This document shows, one piece after another, positions 35,657 to 46,676 of a stretch of 64,000 nucleotides of DNA. Numbering within the stretch: position 1 is the stretch's first letter; every line of letters starts with the position of its first letter. The DNA lies in assembly GCA_023091665.1 (NCBI GenBank), contig JALJCQ010000016.1, positions 1,116,001 to 1,180,000 on the forward strand, given 5' to 3'. The notes beneath the pieces were generated by a model. The model was given only the letters and a program-made list of their open reading frames with translations. It searched no databases and was not told the origin of the DNA. The DNA is from Pythium myriotylum. Lineage: Eukaryota; Oomycota; Peronosporomycetes; Pythiales; Pythiaceae. The position numbers and the translations under genes were made by a program.

Positions 35657-36922
35657 ATGCTTCGCCGTCTGCAGCTGCAACAGCGAGGCTCTCGCTCGTT
35701 GCTCTTGCGCCACTGTGCGCTCGGACATGGACGTGTTCACGCGCGATGCAAGAGCTCGTCGGCGCAGCTCCAGAGGCTCCAGTACCTGAGTCTCTACAAC
35801 TACACGCCCATCGAAGAGCGCGAGCTGCCTCGCTTGCGCAAGCGTATGGTCGACACCTGGAGCAAGCTCGAAGTGCTTGGGCGGATCTACATTGCGCAGG
35901 AAGGCCTCAATGCGCAGCTCATCCTGCCGGCCGCTAATGTCGACGCGTTCACGACGTCATTTCCTGATCTGTTTGGGCGTGAAAAGCTCAACTTTGGAGC
36001 TGTCTACGAGATCCCAAAGCATATGGACGTCCGTGATAGCGGTATCCAACTGTTTGAGAAGCTGGATATTCGCATCCGGAAGCAGATTGTTGCGGACGGC
36101 TTCGAGAAGGCACCTCTCAACCTACAAGACTCCGGCAATGCGGTCCCGCCAGTCCAATGGCACCGAAAACTACACCAACGAAACCAACAACAAGACCACA
36201 ACACACTCGTGCTCGACGTACGCAACTTCTACGAACACGAAGTCGGACGCTTCGACGGCGCCACGCGCATCATGGTCGATACCTTCCGCGACACCTTCGA
36301 CGCGCTTGACGAGATCCTCGAGAACCACAAGGCGAGTCACGACGGTCAGGAGCCGAAGGAGGTGATGATGTACTGTACGGGTGGTATTCGGTGTGAGAAA
36401 GTGGGAGCGTACTTGAAACAGCACAAGGGCATCGACGCGATCCACAAGTTGCAGGGCGGCATCGTCAACTACCAGCGGTTCTTGAAGGAGAATCCTTCGG
36501 AGGAGTCACTGTTCAAGGGGAAGAATTTCGTGTTTGACCAGCGCTGTGTGTCTTCTGGAGTGGAGGATGTGTCGGCGGAGGTGGTGACATCGGATGTGTT
36601 GGGCAAGTGTTTCCAGTGTGGCGCTCCTTGCAACGACCACACCAACTGTTCCAACTTGATGTGCCACGGGCTCATTCTCCAGTGCACCAGTTGTGCTGCA
36701 GCGTACAATGGGGCCTGCAGTAGTGCATGCAGCGACGAAGTACTGAAGATGGCAACGATGACGAAAGAAGAGCAACGCGAGTACCGAAAAGAGAATGCGC
36801 ATTTGTGGAAACCTCAGAATCCAAATGCTCCGGCTGCGTCTGACATCAAGTACATCAAGTTTCGACCTGTGCCCCCAGAATTGAAACAACACTATGCGAA
36901 CAGTGGGAGCGGGGAGTATTAG
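35657..36922 (+). CDS. TrhO-type rhodanese protein, mitochondrial form
   Basis: An in-frame Met at 35606 exists, but the Met at 35657 (MLRRLQLQQRGSRSLLLRH) gives a classical mitochondrial targeting peptide. The protein has about 421 residues. Domains: N-terminal part (YLSLYNYTPIEERELP, IYIAQEGLNAQLILP), rhodanese domain with CTGGIRCEK, and a C-terminal Cys-rich part (CFQCGAPC, CTSCAAAYNGACSSACSDEV). The family hydroxylates uridine 34 in tRNA. The gene is divergent from the fusion paralogue, 90-140 bp apart, and shares the 36092-36633 block with it almost without change. The flanking parts of the two proteins are only about half identical. It lacks the methyltransferase. Confidence 0.85.
   Translation: MLRRLQLQQRGSRSLLLRHCALGHGRVHARCKSSSAQLQRLQYLSLYNYTPIEERELPRLRKRMVDTWSKLEVLGRIYIAQEGLNAQLILPAANVDAFTTSFPDLFGREKLNFGAVYEIPKHMDVRDSGIQLFEKLDIRIRKQIVADGFEKAPLNLQDSGNAVPPVQWHRKLHQRNQQQDHNTLVLDVRNFYEHEVGRFDGATRIMVDTFRDTFDALDEILENHKASHDGQEPKEVMMYCTGGIRCEKVGAYLKQHKGIDAIHKLQGGIVNYQRFLKENPSEESLFKGKNFVFDQRCVSSGVEDVSAEVVTSDVLGKCFQCGAPCNDHTNCSNLMCHGLILQCTSCAAAYNGACSSACSDEVLKMATMTKEEQREYRKENAHLWKPQNPNAPAASDIKYIKFRPVPPELKQHYANSGSGEY
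36092..36633. repeat. 542-bp block shared (inverted) with 34474-35015
   Basis: Partner of the block in the fusion gene. Positions correspond as x + y = 71107 from one end to the other, so there are no net insertions or deletions. Best explained by recent gene conversion between inverted paralogues. Confidence 0.85.
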
Positions 36923-36956
36923 GTGTACTACTGCTGACAATAGAAAGATTCATGCT

Positions 36957-38540
36957 CTAATAGTTTCTGCTGTTACGGCCTCGCCAGCGCTTTGCAGGAG
37001 GGTCGCCGGCTGAGTTCGGCCTTCGCTGCTGCTGCTGTTGTTGGCGCTTCGACGCAGCCTCGGCTGCTTTCTTCCGAGCTTCTTCGTCTCTCCGAGCTTC
37101 GTACTCACGACGAACTTCGGCAGTTTTCTTTGGGTCGTGGTGAAGGATGTCGTAGCCCATCGTCTCCGGGCCTTCGCGGTCGAGTAGGTGGCTATCAGCT
37201 GGGATTATCGTGCCGAGAAGACTTCCAGCAAGTGGATGGAACTGGCCGCGACGTTGAATCTCGTTCGTGAGGACTTGACGAGCATACTCGAACGACCGTT
37301 TGATGGTCCGAATCTCGTACGAGTTCTTGCCGACGTCAAGCTCGGGTTCGTTCGGGTTCTCTACCGAAATCAAAAATGGGCGGTTCTCGTCGTACCAATC
37401 GCGATCTTCTTTGAAGAAATACAGACCGCCGTTTCGCACAGAGATCGCGAGGTCATTGTAGTTGAAATCGCGGCCGTAGAGCGTGAAGAAACCGACAATG
37501 AGTTGGCCAAGATTGTTGTACTTGGGATCATCGTGCTCAGCCCCGAGTCCGCGGCGGTGCTGTTGCAAGAAGCTCACAACCATGAGCTGCAGTAGAAAAG
37601 AGCCGATGCCGCCAGCGTAGGTTTCGTTTAGACCACGTTGTGCAAGGAAGTACTTCAGCAATAAAACGAGTGGACGGAAGGATGGGTATACGCGCATGTA
37701 GTGCCGCACGAGATCAGCAGTCGCAAGCCCACCTGACACGTTGAACGAGACATCCACCTGAATCCCCGACTCTTTATGCACAAATTTGACGATCGGGATC
37801 CGTGCCTTGTCGATGACTTCGAGGTAACTCACTATGCCCATCTCCTCGAGCTTTTCCGCAAGCTCGAAGAGCGGCTTGGTGCCCGTAGGCACGTTCAGTA
37901 CGACCATGTCAATATCGCTATTAGGCAGAAACATCTGCGTGCGATGCGAGCCAAACGTATCCAGTGTCGCTTCGGGCCAAAGTGCTGCGACCACTTCTGT
38001 CATCTCCTCGATCAGCGCCGTGCGACGCGCGCGCTCCTCCTCTGTAGGGCTCATGAAGCGCACAAAGTCCATGATCTCATCGTGTAGACACAGGTAGAGA
38101 TTTTTGTGGAAGTAGCCCGTCTTGTCGCCCATCCACGGCATCGTATCGTGCATCAGGCGGCTCTCTTCCTCGCCATCCTCACCGGCTCCGGTCGGGCTCC
38201 CACGCGGCACCGACGGCTCGTCCGCCGCGATCTCAATGAAACCTTCGTCGCTCTCGGCGCCCGACGCGTCCTCTCCATCCAATTCGCCGTCGTCGTCGTC
38301 GCCGCCTTCTTCGTCGTCGTCTCCGTCGTCGTTGCCAGCCTCGGCAGCCGCCTTTCGCGCAGCCTTCTCGCTCTTGGCGAGCAGCTTGGCCTCGTATCGC
38401 AGCTTGGACTGCATTTTGATCTTGGCCTTCTCTCTGCGCCTCTGCTTCCTGTTCTTGCCCCGAGCCAGAGCGGCGCCCGAGGCGACGACGTCGCGAGGCG
38501 CGCTCTTCGACTTCCTCGCCGACACCTTGGTGCGCGCCAT
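36957..38540 (-). CDS. TRF4/5-type non-canonical poly(A) polymerase
   Basis: Start taken at 38540 (MARTKVSARKSKS); an in-frame Met at 38591 is possible. The N-terminus is basic, then a long acidic Asp/Glu/Gly run. The nucleotidyltransferase core has the family signature FGSHRTQMFLPNSDIDMVV (Gly-Ser and the two catalytic Asp) and the third Asp in SGIQVDVSFN. The central PAP-associated domain follows (LVLLLKYFLAQRGLNETYAGG, then FLLQLMVVSFLQQH, FTLYGRDFNYNDLAISV). The C-terminus is Lys/Arg- and Gln-rich. TRF4-type enzymes add short A tails to nuclear RNAs and feed them to the exosome. All catalytic residues are present. The stop lies 35 bp from the TrhO stop, convergent. Confidence 0.9.
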   Translation of the reverse strand: MARTKVSARKSKSAPRDVVASGAALARGKNRKQRRREKAKIKMQSKLRYEAKLLAKSEKAARKAAAEAGNDDGDDDEEGGDDDDGELDGEDASGAESDEGFIEIAADEPSVPRGSPTGAGEDGEEESRLMHDTMPWMGDKTGYFHKNLYLCLHDEIMDFVRFMSPTEEERARRTALIEEMTEVVAALWPEATLDTFGSHRTQMFLPNSDIDMVVLNVPTGTKPLFELAEKLEEMGIVSYLEVIDKARIPIVKFVHKESGIQVDVSFNVSGGLATADLVRHYMRVYPSFRPLVLLLKYFLAQRGLNETYAGGIGSFLLQLMVVSFLQQHRRGLGAEHDDPKYNNLGQLIVGFFTLYGRDFNYNDLAISVRNGGLYFFKEDRDWYDENRPFLISVENPNEPELDVGKNSYEIRTIKRSFEYARQVLTNEIQRRGQFHPLAGSLLGTIIPADSHLLDREGPETMGYDILHHDPKKTAEVRREYEARRDEEARKKAAEAASKRQQQQQQRRPNSAGDPPAKRWRGRNSRNY

Positions 38541-38896
38541 TGCCCCTTGCACCTCTGGGTCGGCGCTCCTGACAATTGGTTCCCCAGTCAAGTCGCTCGA
38601 TCAATGCATTCATTGGCTAAAAACACCATCTTCGACCACCGATTGGTGTAAACCCTTTCAGATCGGTAAACCGGTTCGTCCACCGGTTTCCCCCTCCAAA
38701 AATCCTTTCGGTTCATCGCCTTCCTCCCGGCGAGCTGACATCCTAGCTCATACTGTATTCCACTATGAAATCCACGGGATGACCCGTCGTTTCGTGGAAA
38801 ACCACTCCCCCCGCCGAGGATCGTTTTGTCGCTTGCGACGGTCGCCACGCCAGTTCCAAGCCAACGGAAGCGGCACACCAGAAAGTCTCGCGCGCC

Positions 38897-39931
38897 ATGT
38901 CGGACCGATCCAACTCCCCCGCGCCCAAGGACAGCGGCGACGACAACCGCCGCTCGCGCTCGCCGTCGCCCCGCCAGTCCCCGCGCGGCCGCTCGCGCTC
39001 ACCGGCGAATGGCCGCGACGACGGCGGCTCGCCCGGCGCGCGCGACCGCGACGGCGGCAACGACCGAGACGGCGGCCGCGGCGGCGGCGGCGGCGGCGCC
39101 ACGGAGGAGAACCCGGGCAACAACGTCTACGTGGCCAACCTCCCGCTGCGCGTACGTGGCCAGTGTGCGGCGTCGTGGTTGGAATCATCACGGGTGCTGA
39201 CGTGCGTTGGAAATGTGTTCTTTTTGGCGTGGCTGCAGATGGGCGAGGCCGAGCTCGAGGAAACCTTCAGCAAGTTTGGGCGCCTCGAAAAGTGCGAGGT
39301 CATCTTGGACCCCGTCACGCGCGAGTCGCGGTGCGTTTGGAAGCGTGGATGCAGAGAGAAGGAAGGGACGTGGAGACTGATCTCGGTTGTGTGGGAGCAG
39401 CGGTTTCGCCTTCGTGACCTTTGAGGATGTCCGTGACGCCGAGGATGCCGTCAAGGAGATGCATGGGTATGTGGGATAGTTTGGATGGTTTTGAAGTGGA
39501 GAGAACTCACGCGACGTTGTCGAATTCACAGCAAGGAGCTCCAGGGTCGCCGCCTGCGTGTGGAGATCGCCAAGCGTCGCCGTGGCCACGAGAAGACCCC
39601 GGGCAAGTGTACGTGGCGATAACTTTCGTTTTCTGCTATCTGCCTCATGAGATCGATCCTTTGACCGAATGTGGTGGAACTGGTCCATGTAGACCTCGGC
39701 CCGCGCCTCGCTAGCAGCAAGTACGGCCGCGACTCGCGCCGTGACAGCCGCGACCGCGCTCCGCGTGACCGCAGCCGTAGCCGTGGTCGCACAGGTCGTA
39801 GCCGCAGCCGCAGCCGTGATCGTCGCCGCTACGATGACCGTGATCGCTACGAGCGTCGTGGTGGGTACGACGATCGCCGTGGCGGCCGCCGCAGCGAGGA
39901 GCGTTACGACGACAGAAGATCGCGCCGCTAA
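38897..39931 (+). CDS. SR-type splicing factor (RRM + RS tail)
   Basis: Five exons (38897-39151, 39239-39330, 39401-39466, 39532-39606, 39718-39931) give about 233 residues. Order: N-terminal Arg/Ser/Asp- and Gly-rich region, one RRM, then an Arg/Ser/Asp/Tyr-rich tail. RRM motifs: RNP2 (NVYVANLPLRV) and RNP1 (GFAFVTFED), the latter formed by the splice at 39330/39401. RS on both sides of a single RRM is the Tra2 arrangement. Function: sequence-specific splicing activation in the nucleus. The many short introns in an RRM gene fit autoregulation by splicing (inference). The last acceptor could shift by a few bases because AG recurs. Confidence 0.8.
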
Positions 39932-40233
39932 GTGGGATGGTTCGAATGGCTGTCCCGTCGACGAGAGGTCACACGGCATCGCGGATGTTCGCGTGGGTCA
40001 TCCATTGCCATCTCTGTCGGACCGCGGGTTCTTTGTCGAGAGCTGGACGGCCATCGCAAGCAGTCGTCGGCGTCAGCACCACTCAGCTGTCGTCACCGCC
40101 TACGTGCCTCCAGACTGTATGTAAATCTTCAACTAATATACCCGCGCGCCTCCACTCGTCTACCGTCTCAACTCAACTCGACACGGGGGCAGCAACACGC
40201 GACGTGGTCACACGTGCTTCCTCGGCCCAACTC
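39932..40233. other. Intergenic, convergent 3' ends
   Basis: 300 bp between the SR gene stop and the VPS13-like stop. Nothing coding is convincing. The start of the 44-bp dispersed repeat lies just beyond, at 40260. Confidence 0.45.
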
Positions 40234-42827
40234 TCATTCGATCACTCGGTTACTATATAGTACATCATCGCTGTCTCTAAGGGTGTCTAGGGGTACGCTC
40301 GATCGGACATCATCACGAAGGCAGAACGATTGTACTTCCACACGCAATTGTTGAGCAGTGGTGCAGGCAGTACTCGAAATGGAGAGTTTCTCGGCTTCAA
40401 TTGTGAACTTATGTGTGCCGTCTTCTTCAGAATTCGAGCTTATGGAACATGAAATACCCGGCGCAGATACAGTCCACTTTGTTCGGCACATCTGCTGGGC
40501 CCCTCCTGCATTCTGATTCACGACAGGAGAGCCGGTCGATGACGACGCTGGCATAAAAAATGACCATTTTCCCAACGCCCAAGCGATTCCTTCGATCTCA
40601 GCTAATTTCAGATCAACATCGATCTGTGGAAGCTGAACACTGTACCTGTACATCGCTGTCTCACGGTCACGAGAGCTTCTACTCTGATGTTGACAGATAT
40701 AGAGCTCGTTGTTCCAACCGATTCGAGAATGGCTTGATTTCGTTGTCGTTATTGTCTCGAACGATACGATGCTGTGAACGGTGGAACTCGAAAGCGGGGT
40801 ATTGGTCATCATTCCAACGGAACTACTGGAGAACACAGTTAGTTCGCGAACATGGAACTGAGTTGCAACAGTCTCTTCATCCATCTCGGTTGTGATCGCC
40901 TGGATGCCTCCTGTCGATACTCCAAGAGACAGCTGATTGTGAACTTCAAATACAATCGAGACACGTCGAATCTCAACCGTCATCCTGGAAATTGGAGCGA
41001 TGCGCATGTCATTGACCAAGAGTTGTTTGGCTGGGTGTCTTCGATTCCATTGATTCCACCAGTGGTAAACAGGGGAGAATAATGTCATCAGCCGTGTAAG
41101 TGTCTCATCTTTCACTTTGATAGTAAAATCCTGGGAAACTCGCACAACCATAGCCGGTTGATGCCCCACAAGCCGACTCTGATACGCAGGAATTATGCAG
41201 GAAAAATGCACAACCGTCGATCGCGCATCGTCAGCATCTCCACCATGCCCCACGATGCAATAACTCTTCGCTCCGATATCAGCAACCTCCAAGAATGAGC
41301 ATGCTCCCAGTCGAAGTTGGATCTCGTCTTCAACACATGATTGCTTCATCGATGCACTCAAGAATCCGAGAGACCACATCCATATTCGCGAGTCAGTCGA
41401 TTCAAAATTTCTTGAGATAGCCACCGCCACAATGCCTTCAGATAAGATTGTTCTGATGGTCAGGCTTGGTGGTGTGATGGCGTCTTCAAATTCATCATCA
41501 TCGTCATCGCTATCGTCTCCCACAATCGTGGTGCTTTCAGTAGCGATCCCATCGAGACAATCTGACAAAAGCCATTGTCTTGCATACGAAAGAACCATCA
41601 GGAAACCTTCTGGGCGAGAAGACTGCTTCTGAGTAAGCTCCGCGAAGCGCTCAAACTCTTCGTAAGGTGCTCTGACTTCCATAAGGATAGAGTAAAACAC
41701 ATCAATGTGTTCAGCGCCAAAATGAATCGTCGGTTGTTTGTGTGCATTGCGTAGAGCAGTCGAAACCAAATCCGAACTACGCTCTGCTCCGCAGTAACTG
41801 CAATCCGTTGAGTTATCGGCAGGCTTTCGACAGCCAACAGAGATATCGAGCTCGACGTCTGGGAAGGATGCACTTGCGCTTGGGTAACTTAATGTCGCCT
41901 TCACACAGCAGAAAGTGAATCTTGCCCCCTTGCAACGAGATCTGTAATGTTCGTACCTTCGCAGTTGTGTGCCAGTCATGGAGAACGTATCGACGACACC
42001 GCCTGGGCGTCACAACTCCAGGTGCCGAGGCATCTTCCTCATCATATTCCACGTACGCGGAGATTCCTTCCGTCGTCAGCAACTGGGTTCCAATACGTTG
42101 TCAGTGCCACCCGCCTTATCAGGACCAAGAAGCGTGTCGACTCACTTTTCGGGACTCCATAATCGAATTTGACTGTGGCGTGTATGTTAACTCCCACTCT
42201 GCATTCGCGTTGATCAGACGGACCGATTTTACTTCAAGCGATGCGCTTCCTGGTCGCTGTGGCCATCATTCGCGTCAGTGCAATCGGAACGAGGCTCTCA
42301 GTGGACTGCTCTACACAAAGTACCTTTGCAATCGAGTCGGTCGCACAGTCATACCGCACTTGCACATCCGTGAGCTCAATCTGCACATTCGCAATAATAT
42401 GCGATACCAGTCGCGACAGATATGTTCGATCCGTGGACCCTGCAATCGCAGCGCGGTCAGTGCACATCCATGGCAACTCTAGTCCCCCATCAAGACACCA
42501 TCTACCTTCCAGCTCGGCATCCGAGGCGTCGTCTTCGCTGCCACTGACTGACGAAGTCAGCCCATTCGAGGAGCTCTCCTTTGGAGACTGGTGCAGCAGG
42601 ATTCGGATGTGGCTCGCTCGAATCACGACAGGCTGTGTCCACAATGCGCGCCACGGGATCTTGACGCTCAGCTCACCGATCGAGCCTTCGCCGTAGGAGA
42701 GACGCAGCTCGAGATCCTTGAACTCTAGATCGCCTTGCCACAACGAAAGCCGCAGCATGCTCGAGTCGAACGACACGAACTTGCCGAGCAGGCGCTGCAG
42801 CAACAGAGCGAGGACACGCTGCAACAT
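40234..42827 (-). CDS. Short VPS13-like (chorein N-terminal) protein, probably truncated
   Basis: Four exons, all in phase 0 (42827-42324, 42256-42146, 42082-41957, 41850-40234), give about 785 residues. The N-terminus is a chorein domain: LALLLQRLLGKFVSFDSS, LSLWQGDLEFKDLELRL, then IPWRALWTQPVVIRASHI and VQVRYDC, which match VPS13 lipid-transfer proteins. Later parts are weakly conserved beta-rich sequence. True VPS13 proteins have 3,000 or more residues. Here the last 23 codons come from a 44-bp dispersed repeat and its border (VPLDTLRDSDDV), and no VPS13 C-terminal domain follows. It is either a truncated gene or a short paralogue with an acquired 3' end. The third acceptor (41851) is chosen for frame and is the least certain. 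Confidence 0.7.
40260..40303. repeat. 44-bp dispersed repeat, copy 1
   Basis: GTACATCATCGCTGTCTCTA at its start; the same 44 bases occur at 45759-45802 and, inverted, at 62196-62239. Here it supplies the end of the VPS13-like reading frame. Confidence 0.85.
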
Positions 42828-43312
42828 ATTGGGCGACTGCTCTGGCTAGGAGACGGATCGGGAGGCGACAACGACACGGTCCGAAGCCACAAGAGCTTCT
42901 CTGGACAGCCCACAGTGTCCGCGCGCCGGAAGACCACGACGCTCGCAGCTACGGACGCCGAGAGAATGCCGGGCGCTCTTGGTGGAGGCTTCCCCCTCCC
43001 GTGCTGATGTTTCCGTTTGAAGGGGGAACGTGCTCTGATTACCGTCTGAATACCGGTCGCAATCGGTAAAACCCGACCTGTCTTTCCGCTTGTCGCTGAA
43101 GACTTGCTGGCCTGTTGACGAGGTCGCCAAGCTTGAAGCCAGCCTTCCAGCACGTGCGCACACGGCCAGCGACGCTCTATGCTCCGCCGCCGCATCTTCC
43201 CGCGGGTCGCTGCCATGGCTCTCGCCAATCGGTCCATCCTCTGCCACCACGACGCCGTGATGGCTTCATCATGGGTTCGCTTTCCAGCCCTGCGAGTATA
43301 CACTATACACGC
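42828..43312. promoter_or_regulatory. Divergent intergenic region (VPS13-like / PIGB)
   Basis: About 480 bp between divergent starts, so both promoters lie here. GC-rich with no clear repeat. ORFs inside it on both strands are extensions or shadows without domain similarity. Confidence 0.35.
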
Positions 43313-45690
43313 ATGTATCCGGGTGCGCTATCCGGATATCGGCCCGAAGACACCAGAATCACGAACATGCTCGGGTGGCTCGACTCGGCGCTCACGACGC
43401 GCTGGTTCTGGCTCGCGGTGCTGGGCTTCCGCCTCTGGAACGCGCTCTTCGTGCGCACGGCGTTCAACCCGGATGAGTACTGGCAGAGCGCCGAGGTGGC
43501 GCATCGCATGGTGTTTGGCTACGGCTACTTGTGAGTCTCCCCTCCGGTCGAGAGCTGCTCGTCAAGATTGAGCTGATCGTGGAGATATATTCGGATGCAG
43601 GACCTGGGAGTGGCAGGAAGACGCTCGCCTTCGTGGGTATGCGCATCCGGCGCTGTTTGCGCTCCTCTACAAGGCGCTGGCGCTGCTGGTGGGTGCAAGG
43701 ACCTTCTGCTCGTCAGGGACTATGAGACGAGCCTAACGTGGTCATGCAGGGCCTAGACTCAAGGTGGGCAGTTGCGTATGGACCGCGACTCTTGCAGGTA
43801 CTGTGCATTTTGCAAAGAGATCGTGTGCGTTGTGTTTACGTCTAACTTTCGATTATCAGGGATGCATCGCCGCAGCGAACGACTACTTTGTGCATAAGTT
43901 GGGACTCGCCTACTTCGACCGCACAGCTGCGCGTTGGGCACTCTTCTGCAGTTTGCTCTCCTGGTTCACGTTCTACGTGATGGTTCGCCCGTACTCCAAC
44001 TCGATCGAAACAATGTGTACGACGGCTGCGCTTGCGCATTGGCCATGGGTGTTTCTGGTGCGTAATCTGAGACCTACACCGGTACTTTATGGAGGGCTAA
44101 TGATCCCAACCGCATCATGCTCGTAGAATGCCAACAAGAAAGATGATGAAGTGACGTACACTATGGATTCGCGACGTGTAAAAGCACTTTCGTGGGCGGC
44201 GCTTGGCGTTCTCTTCCGTCCAACAAATGCGGTTCTCTGGTTCTTCCTCGGCGGGGTTCATTTATATCAGTCGCGCGATCGCATTCGCCTTCTCGTGCTG
44301 TTCGTTCTTCCGATGGCGCTAGTAACTTTGACTGTGATGCTTCTCATCGATCGTGCTGGATACGGCGTATGGACGTTCGTTCCCCTCAACTTCTTCAAGT
44401 TTAACGTCTTGGAGGTAATGTGTTGACTGTTTCACATGGAGCCCCAGCCAACTTAGATATGCTCTTTCTGTTAGGGAAAAGACAAACTGTACGGTGTGCA
44501 CCCATTCAGTTGGTACTTTGCCCAAGCTTTTCCAGCAAACGTTGGCACTGTCATGCCTATATTTCTTGCCGGACTCTTGAGCGCACCGGTAGGCTCGCCG
44601 GGTTTATTTTCTAATGTCACAACCTAACGAATTCTTCCAAAAGCCGGCCAAGAAGGAACTGGGTGGTCTCATCATCAGCTCCATGCTCACATTCAGCATG
44701 TCAGCGCATAAAGGTATCTTTCGTCACACGACTGTCTTCCATCTACCACTAACCGTGTTGATTTGCGGCACAGAGTTTCGCTTTATCTTGCCCTTGCTTC
44801 CTCCTGCACTCGTGTATGCAGGATACTGTCTACGCAATCTCGAGAGAGGCCTGTATGCGCAGGTTCCTCAAAGTTCCCAGCGCTCAGTGCTTCGCGCAGC
44901 AACGTTCGTGATCGTCTTGCCCAACATGTTCGCTGCGTTGTACCTCTCACGTTGGCACCAGGTACGTGTTCACGAGCTGCATCACCGCAGACGAGATTTT
45001 TTTGACGAACTGTCAAACTTCGCAGCGAGCCCCGATTGAAGTCATGGATTATCTTGCGGACAGCATCCAAGGTAGTATTGGTGTAGCTCACTGAACTTCA
45101 TGTCTGAACCTCCTATGTGGTCGTGTGCGCAGACGTACCAAACACTTCTATTCACTTCTGGACGCCGTGTCATGCGACTCCATACTACAGTTTCATCCAC
45201 GAAAACGTGTCGATGTGGTTTCCCGATTGTTCTCCAGCGTGCGCAACATGAGCTTGTTCGCGACTCTGCGATTAAAACGCTAACGTCTTCGTTTTCTCAC
45301 AGTAACCGTCTTCGACCGGAAGGCAGTGAATCACAGCAACTCGAGCGAGAGCCAGCAGTGTTCTTGCCCAGCAAGTACGCGTTCCCACACATCGAGGCCG
45401 AGACGACTGGACGCGAGAAGTTGCCAGATCTAGTTGTGTTGTTCTCGAGCACGCTTCCCAAGGTGCAGAGGCTGTTGGCTGGAGCCGAGTACGTTCAGGT
45501 GAGAAGTTGGTCTTATCGTTTAAAGGAGAAGAATTGGACTGACGGTTCTGTGTATCCGATGTGTTGATGGACTGTCCCTCAGGTCGCATCCTTTTACCAC
45601 AGCCAAGTGAGTGGCGATGCTGATGAGCCGGAAGCGTCCGGCGAGATGATGATCTACCGACGTGACCCTTCAGCCATCGAATCGAACTAG
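43313..45690 (+). CDS. PIGB: GPI mannosyltransferase 3 (PIG-B/GPI10), left copy
   Basis: Multi-exon (about nine exons). The Met at 43367 (MLGWLDSALTTRWFW) is the likeliest start; 43313 is the upstream alternative. Exon 1 ends at 43530. The dolichol-phosphate-mannose transferase signature spans the first splice: FNPDEYWQSAEVAHRMVFGYGYL then TWEWQEDARLRGYAHP. Later exons encode repeated hydrophobic helices (FCSLLSWFTFYVMVRPYSN, LSWAALGVLFRPTNAVLWFF, HPFSWYFAQAFPANVG) and the EFRFILPLLPP block. PIG-B adds the third mannose to the GPI anchor in the ER membrane. The soluble C-terminal part (LPDLVVLFSSTLPKVQ) ends at 45690. From 43998 on, this gene is duplicated in mirror image at the right end of the window. 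Confidence 0.87.
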
Positions 45691-45758
45691 TTGCAGTCGG
45701 TACGCAATAATAGAGACGCCGCGGGCGTTTGAACGAATCTGATCTGCTGGTACAGTAT

Positions 45759-45802
45759 GTACATCATCGCTGTCTCTAAGGGTGTCTAGGGGTACGCTCG
45801 AT
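45759..45802. repeat. 44-bp dispersed repeat, copy 2
   Basis: Identical to 40260-40303. It lies 69 bp after the PIGB stop, in the gap between PIGB and the CRN-like gene. Confidence 0.85.
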
Positions 45803-45967
45803 GCCTTATTGGGGGTAGGAAGAGCGGACGATATAACAGACACCATACACACGCGGCACAAGTGGATGATGCCGTCATGCAGTCATTGATGGGGTGCCGA
45901 TGCCATGCATCTTGATCTCAGCACATCATGTGAATTTAATGAATGATTCTATTGTCAGTAAAAACCA

Positions 45968-46676
45968 CTATTCTTTGCAATAGAGCAGTCCTCCGATTGA
46001 CGCAAATGCCACAGTAAGAAAATAAAAGAAATCGCCGAGGTCTTTCAAGCGTTCTTTTTTGACTCCAAAGACTCCTCCGCAAAGAAATCCGATGTATGTG
46101 AGTGTGCCCAGCACAAAGACGACCAAAGCCATCCAAAAGAGGTATTTGAGGGCTGCTCTATCACACAAACATCAGCAAGAGTTACAAAAATTCCCGGACC
46201 ACGCGATGGATGCGGCACTTACCACCAACTTTCGTTTTTAGTGTCTCCGTCCCACGGTGGCCAAGGAGGTTGGTTTGCTCTCCTGGCACGTTGATCGCGG
46301 TCGATCTGTCGTCGGGGAGCTTCACAAGCACGTGAATCGCTTTCTTCTTGGGGAAATTCTTGTCGCTCACGTCGAAATAATCCTCTATCGACCACGTCGG
46401 ATCCAATAGCATCCCTGTCGTCAAGTAGATTGCTTCGGCGCCAGCATCGCCGCGTGAAAGCCGAACATAATCTGGATGTGCAGTGGTCATCCATGCGCCA
46501 TCTGCGACGCTGTCCAGCTTCGCGCGATACAGAGTGAGCTTGTGGGACGGAAAATCATAACCCGCTCTTCTCTTGATGCGCTCCTTCAAATCTACAACCG
46601 CTTGCTGATCCTCGATATCGACGCCTACGACGCTTTCCTCGCCGACAACCGCGCAGAACAGCTTCACCAACACCAT
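45968..46676 (-). CDS. Crinkler (CRN)-like N-terminal domain with C-terminal membrane hairpin, left copy
   Basis: Two exons (46676-46226, 46155-45968) give about 212 residues. The start MVLVKLFCAVVGEE and the ubiquitin-like fold with IHVLVKLP near residue 130 match the CRN/LFLAK header: VKLFCA at the start, DGAWM in the middle (SVADGAWMTTAHP), TWSIEDYFD, then HVLV.P. In classical CRNs HVLV.P marks the border to a nuclear effector domain. Here the second exon instead encodes two hydrophobic helices (FWMALVVFVLGTLTYIGFL and FFYFLTVAFASIGGLLY) and stops. No signal peptide is seen. Splice choice: donor GTAAGT after GTTG, acceptor AG before CAGCCC, keeping phase 1. It is convergent with PIGB. Function unknown. 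Confidence 0.72.

Noticed and set aside
38122..39417. 431-residue plus-strand open frame
   Set aside because: Antisense to the TRF4 gene start and overlapping the SR gene in another frame; no domain and Arg/Pro-rich shadow composition.
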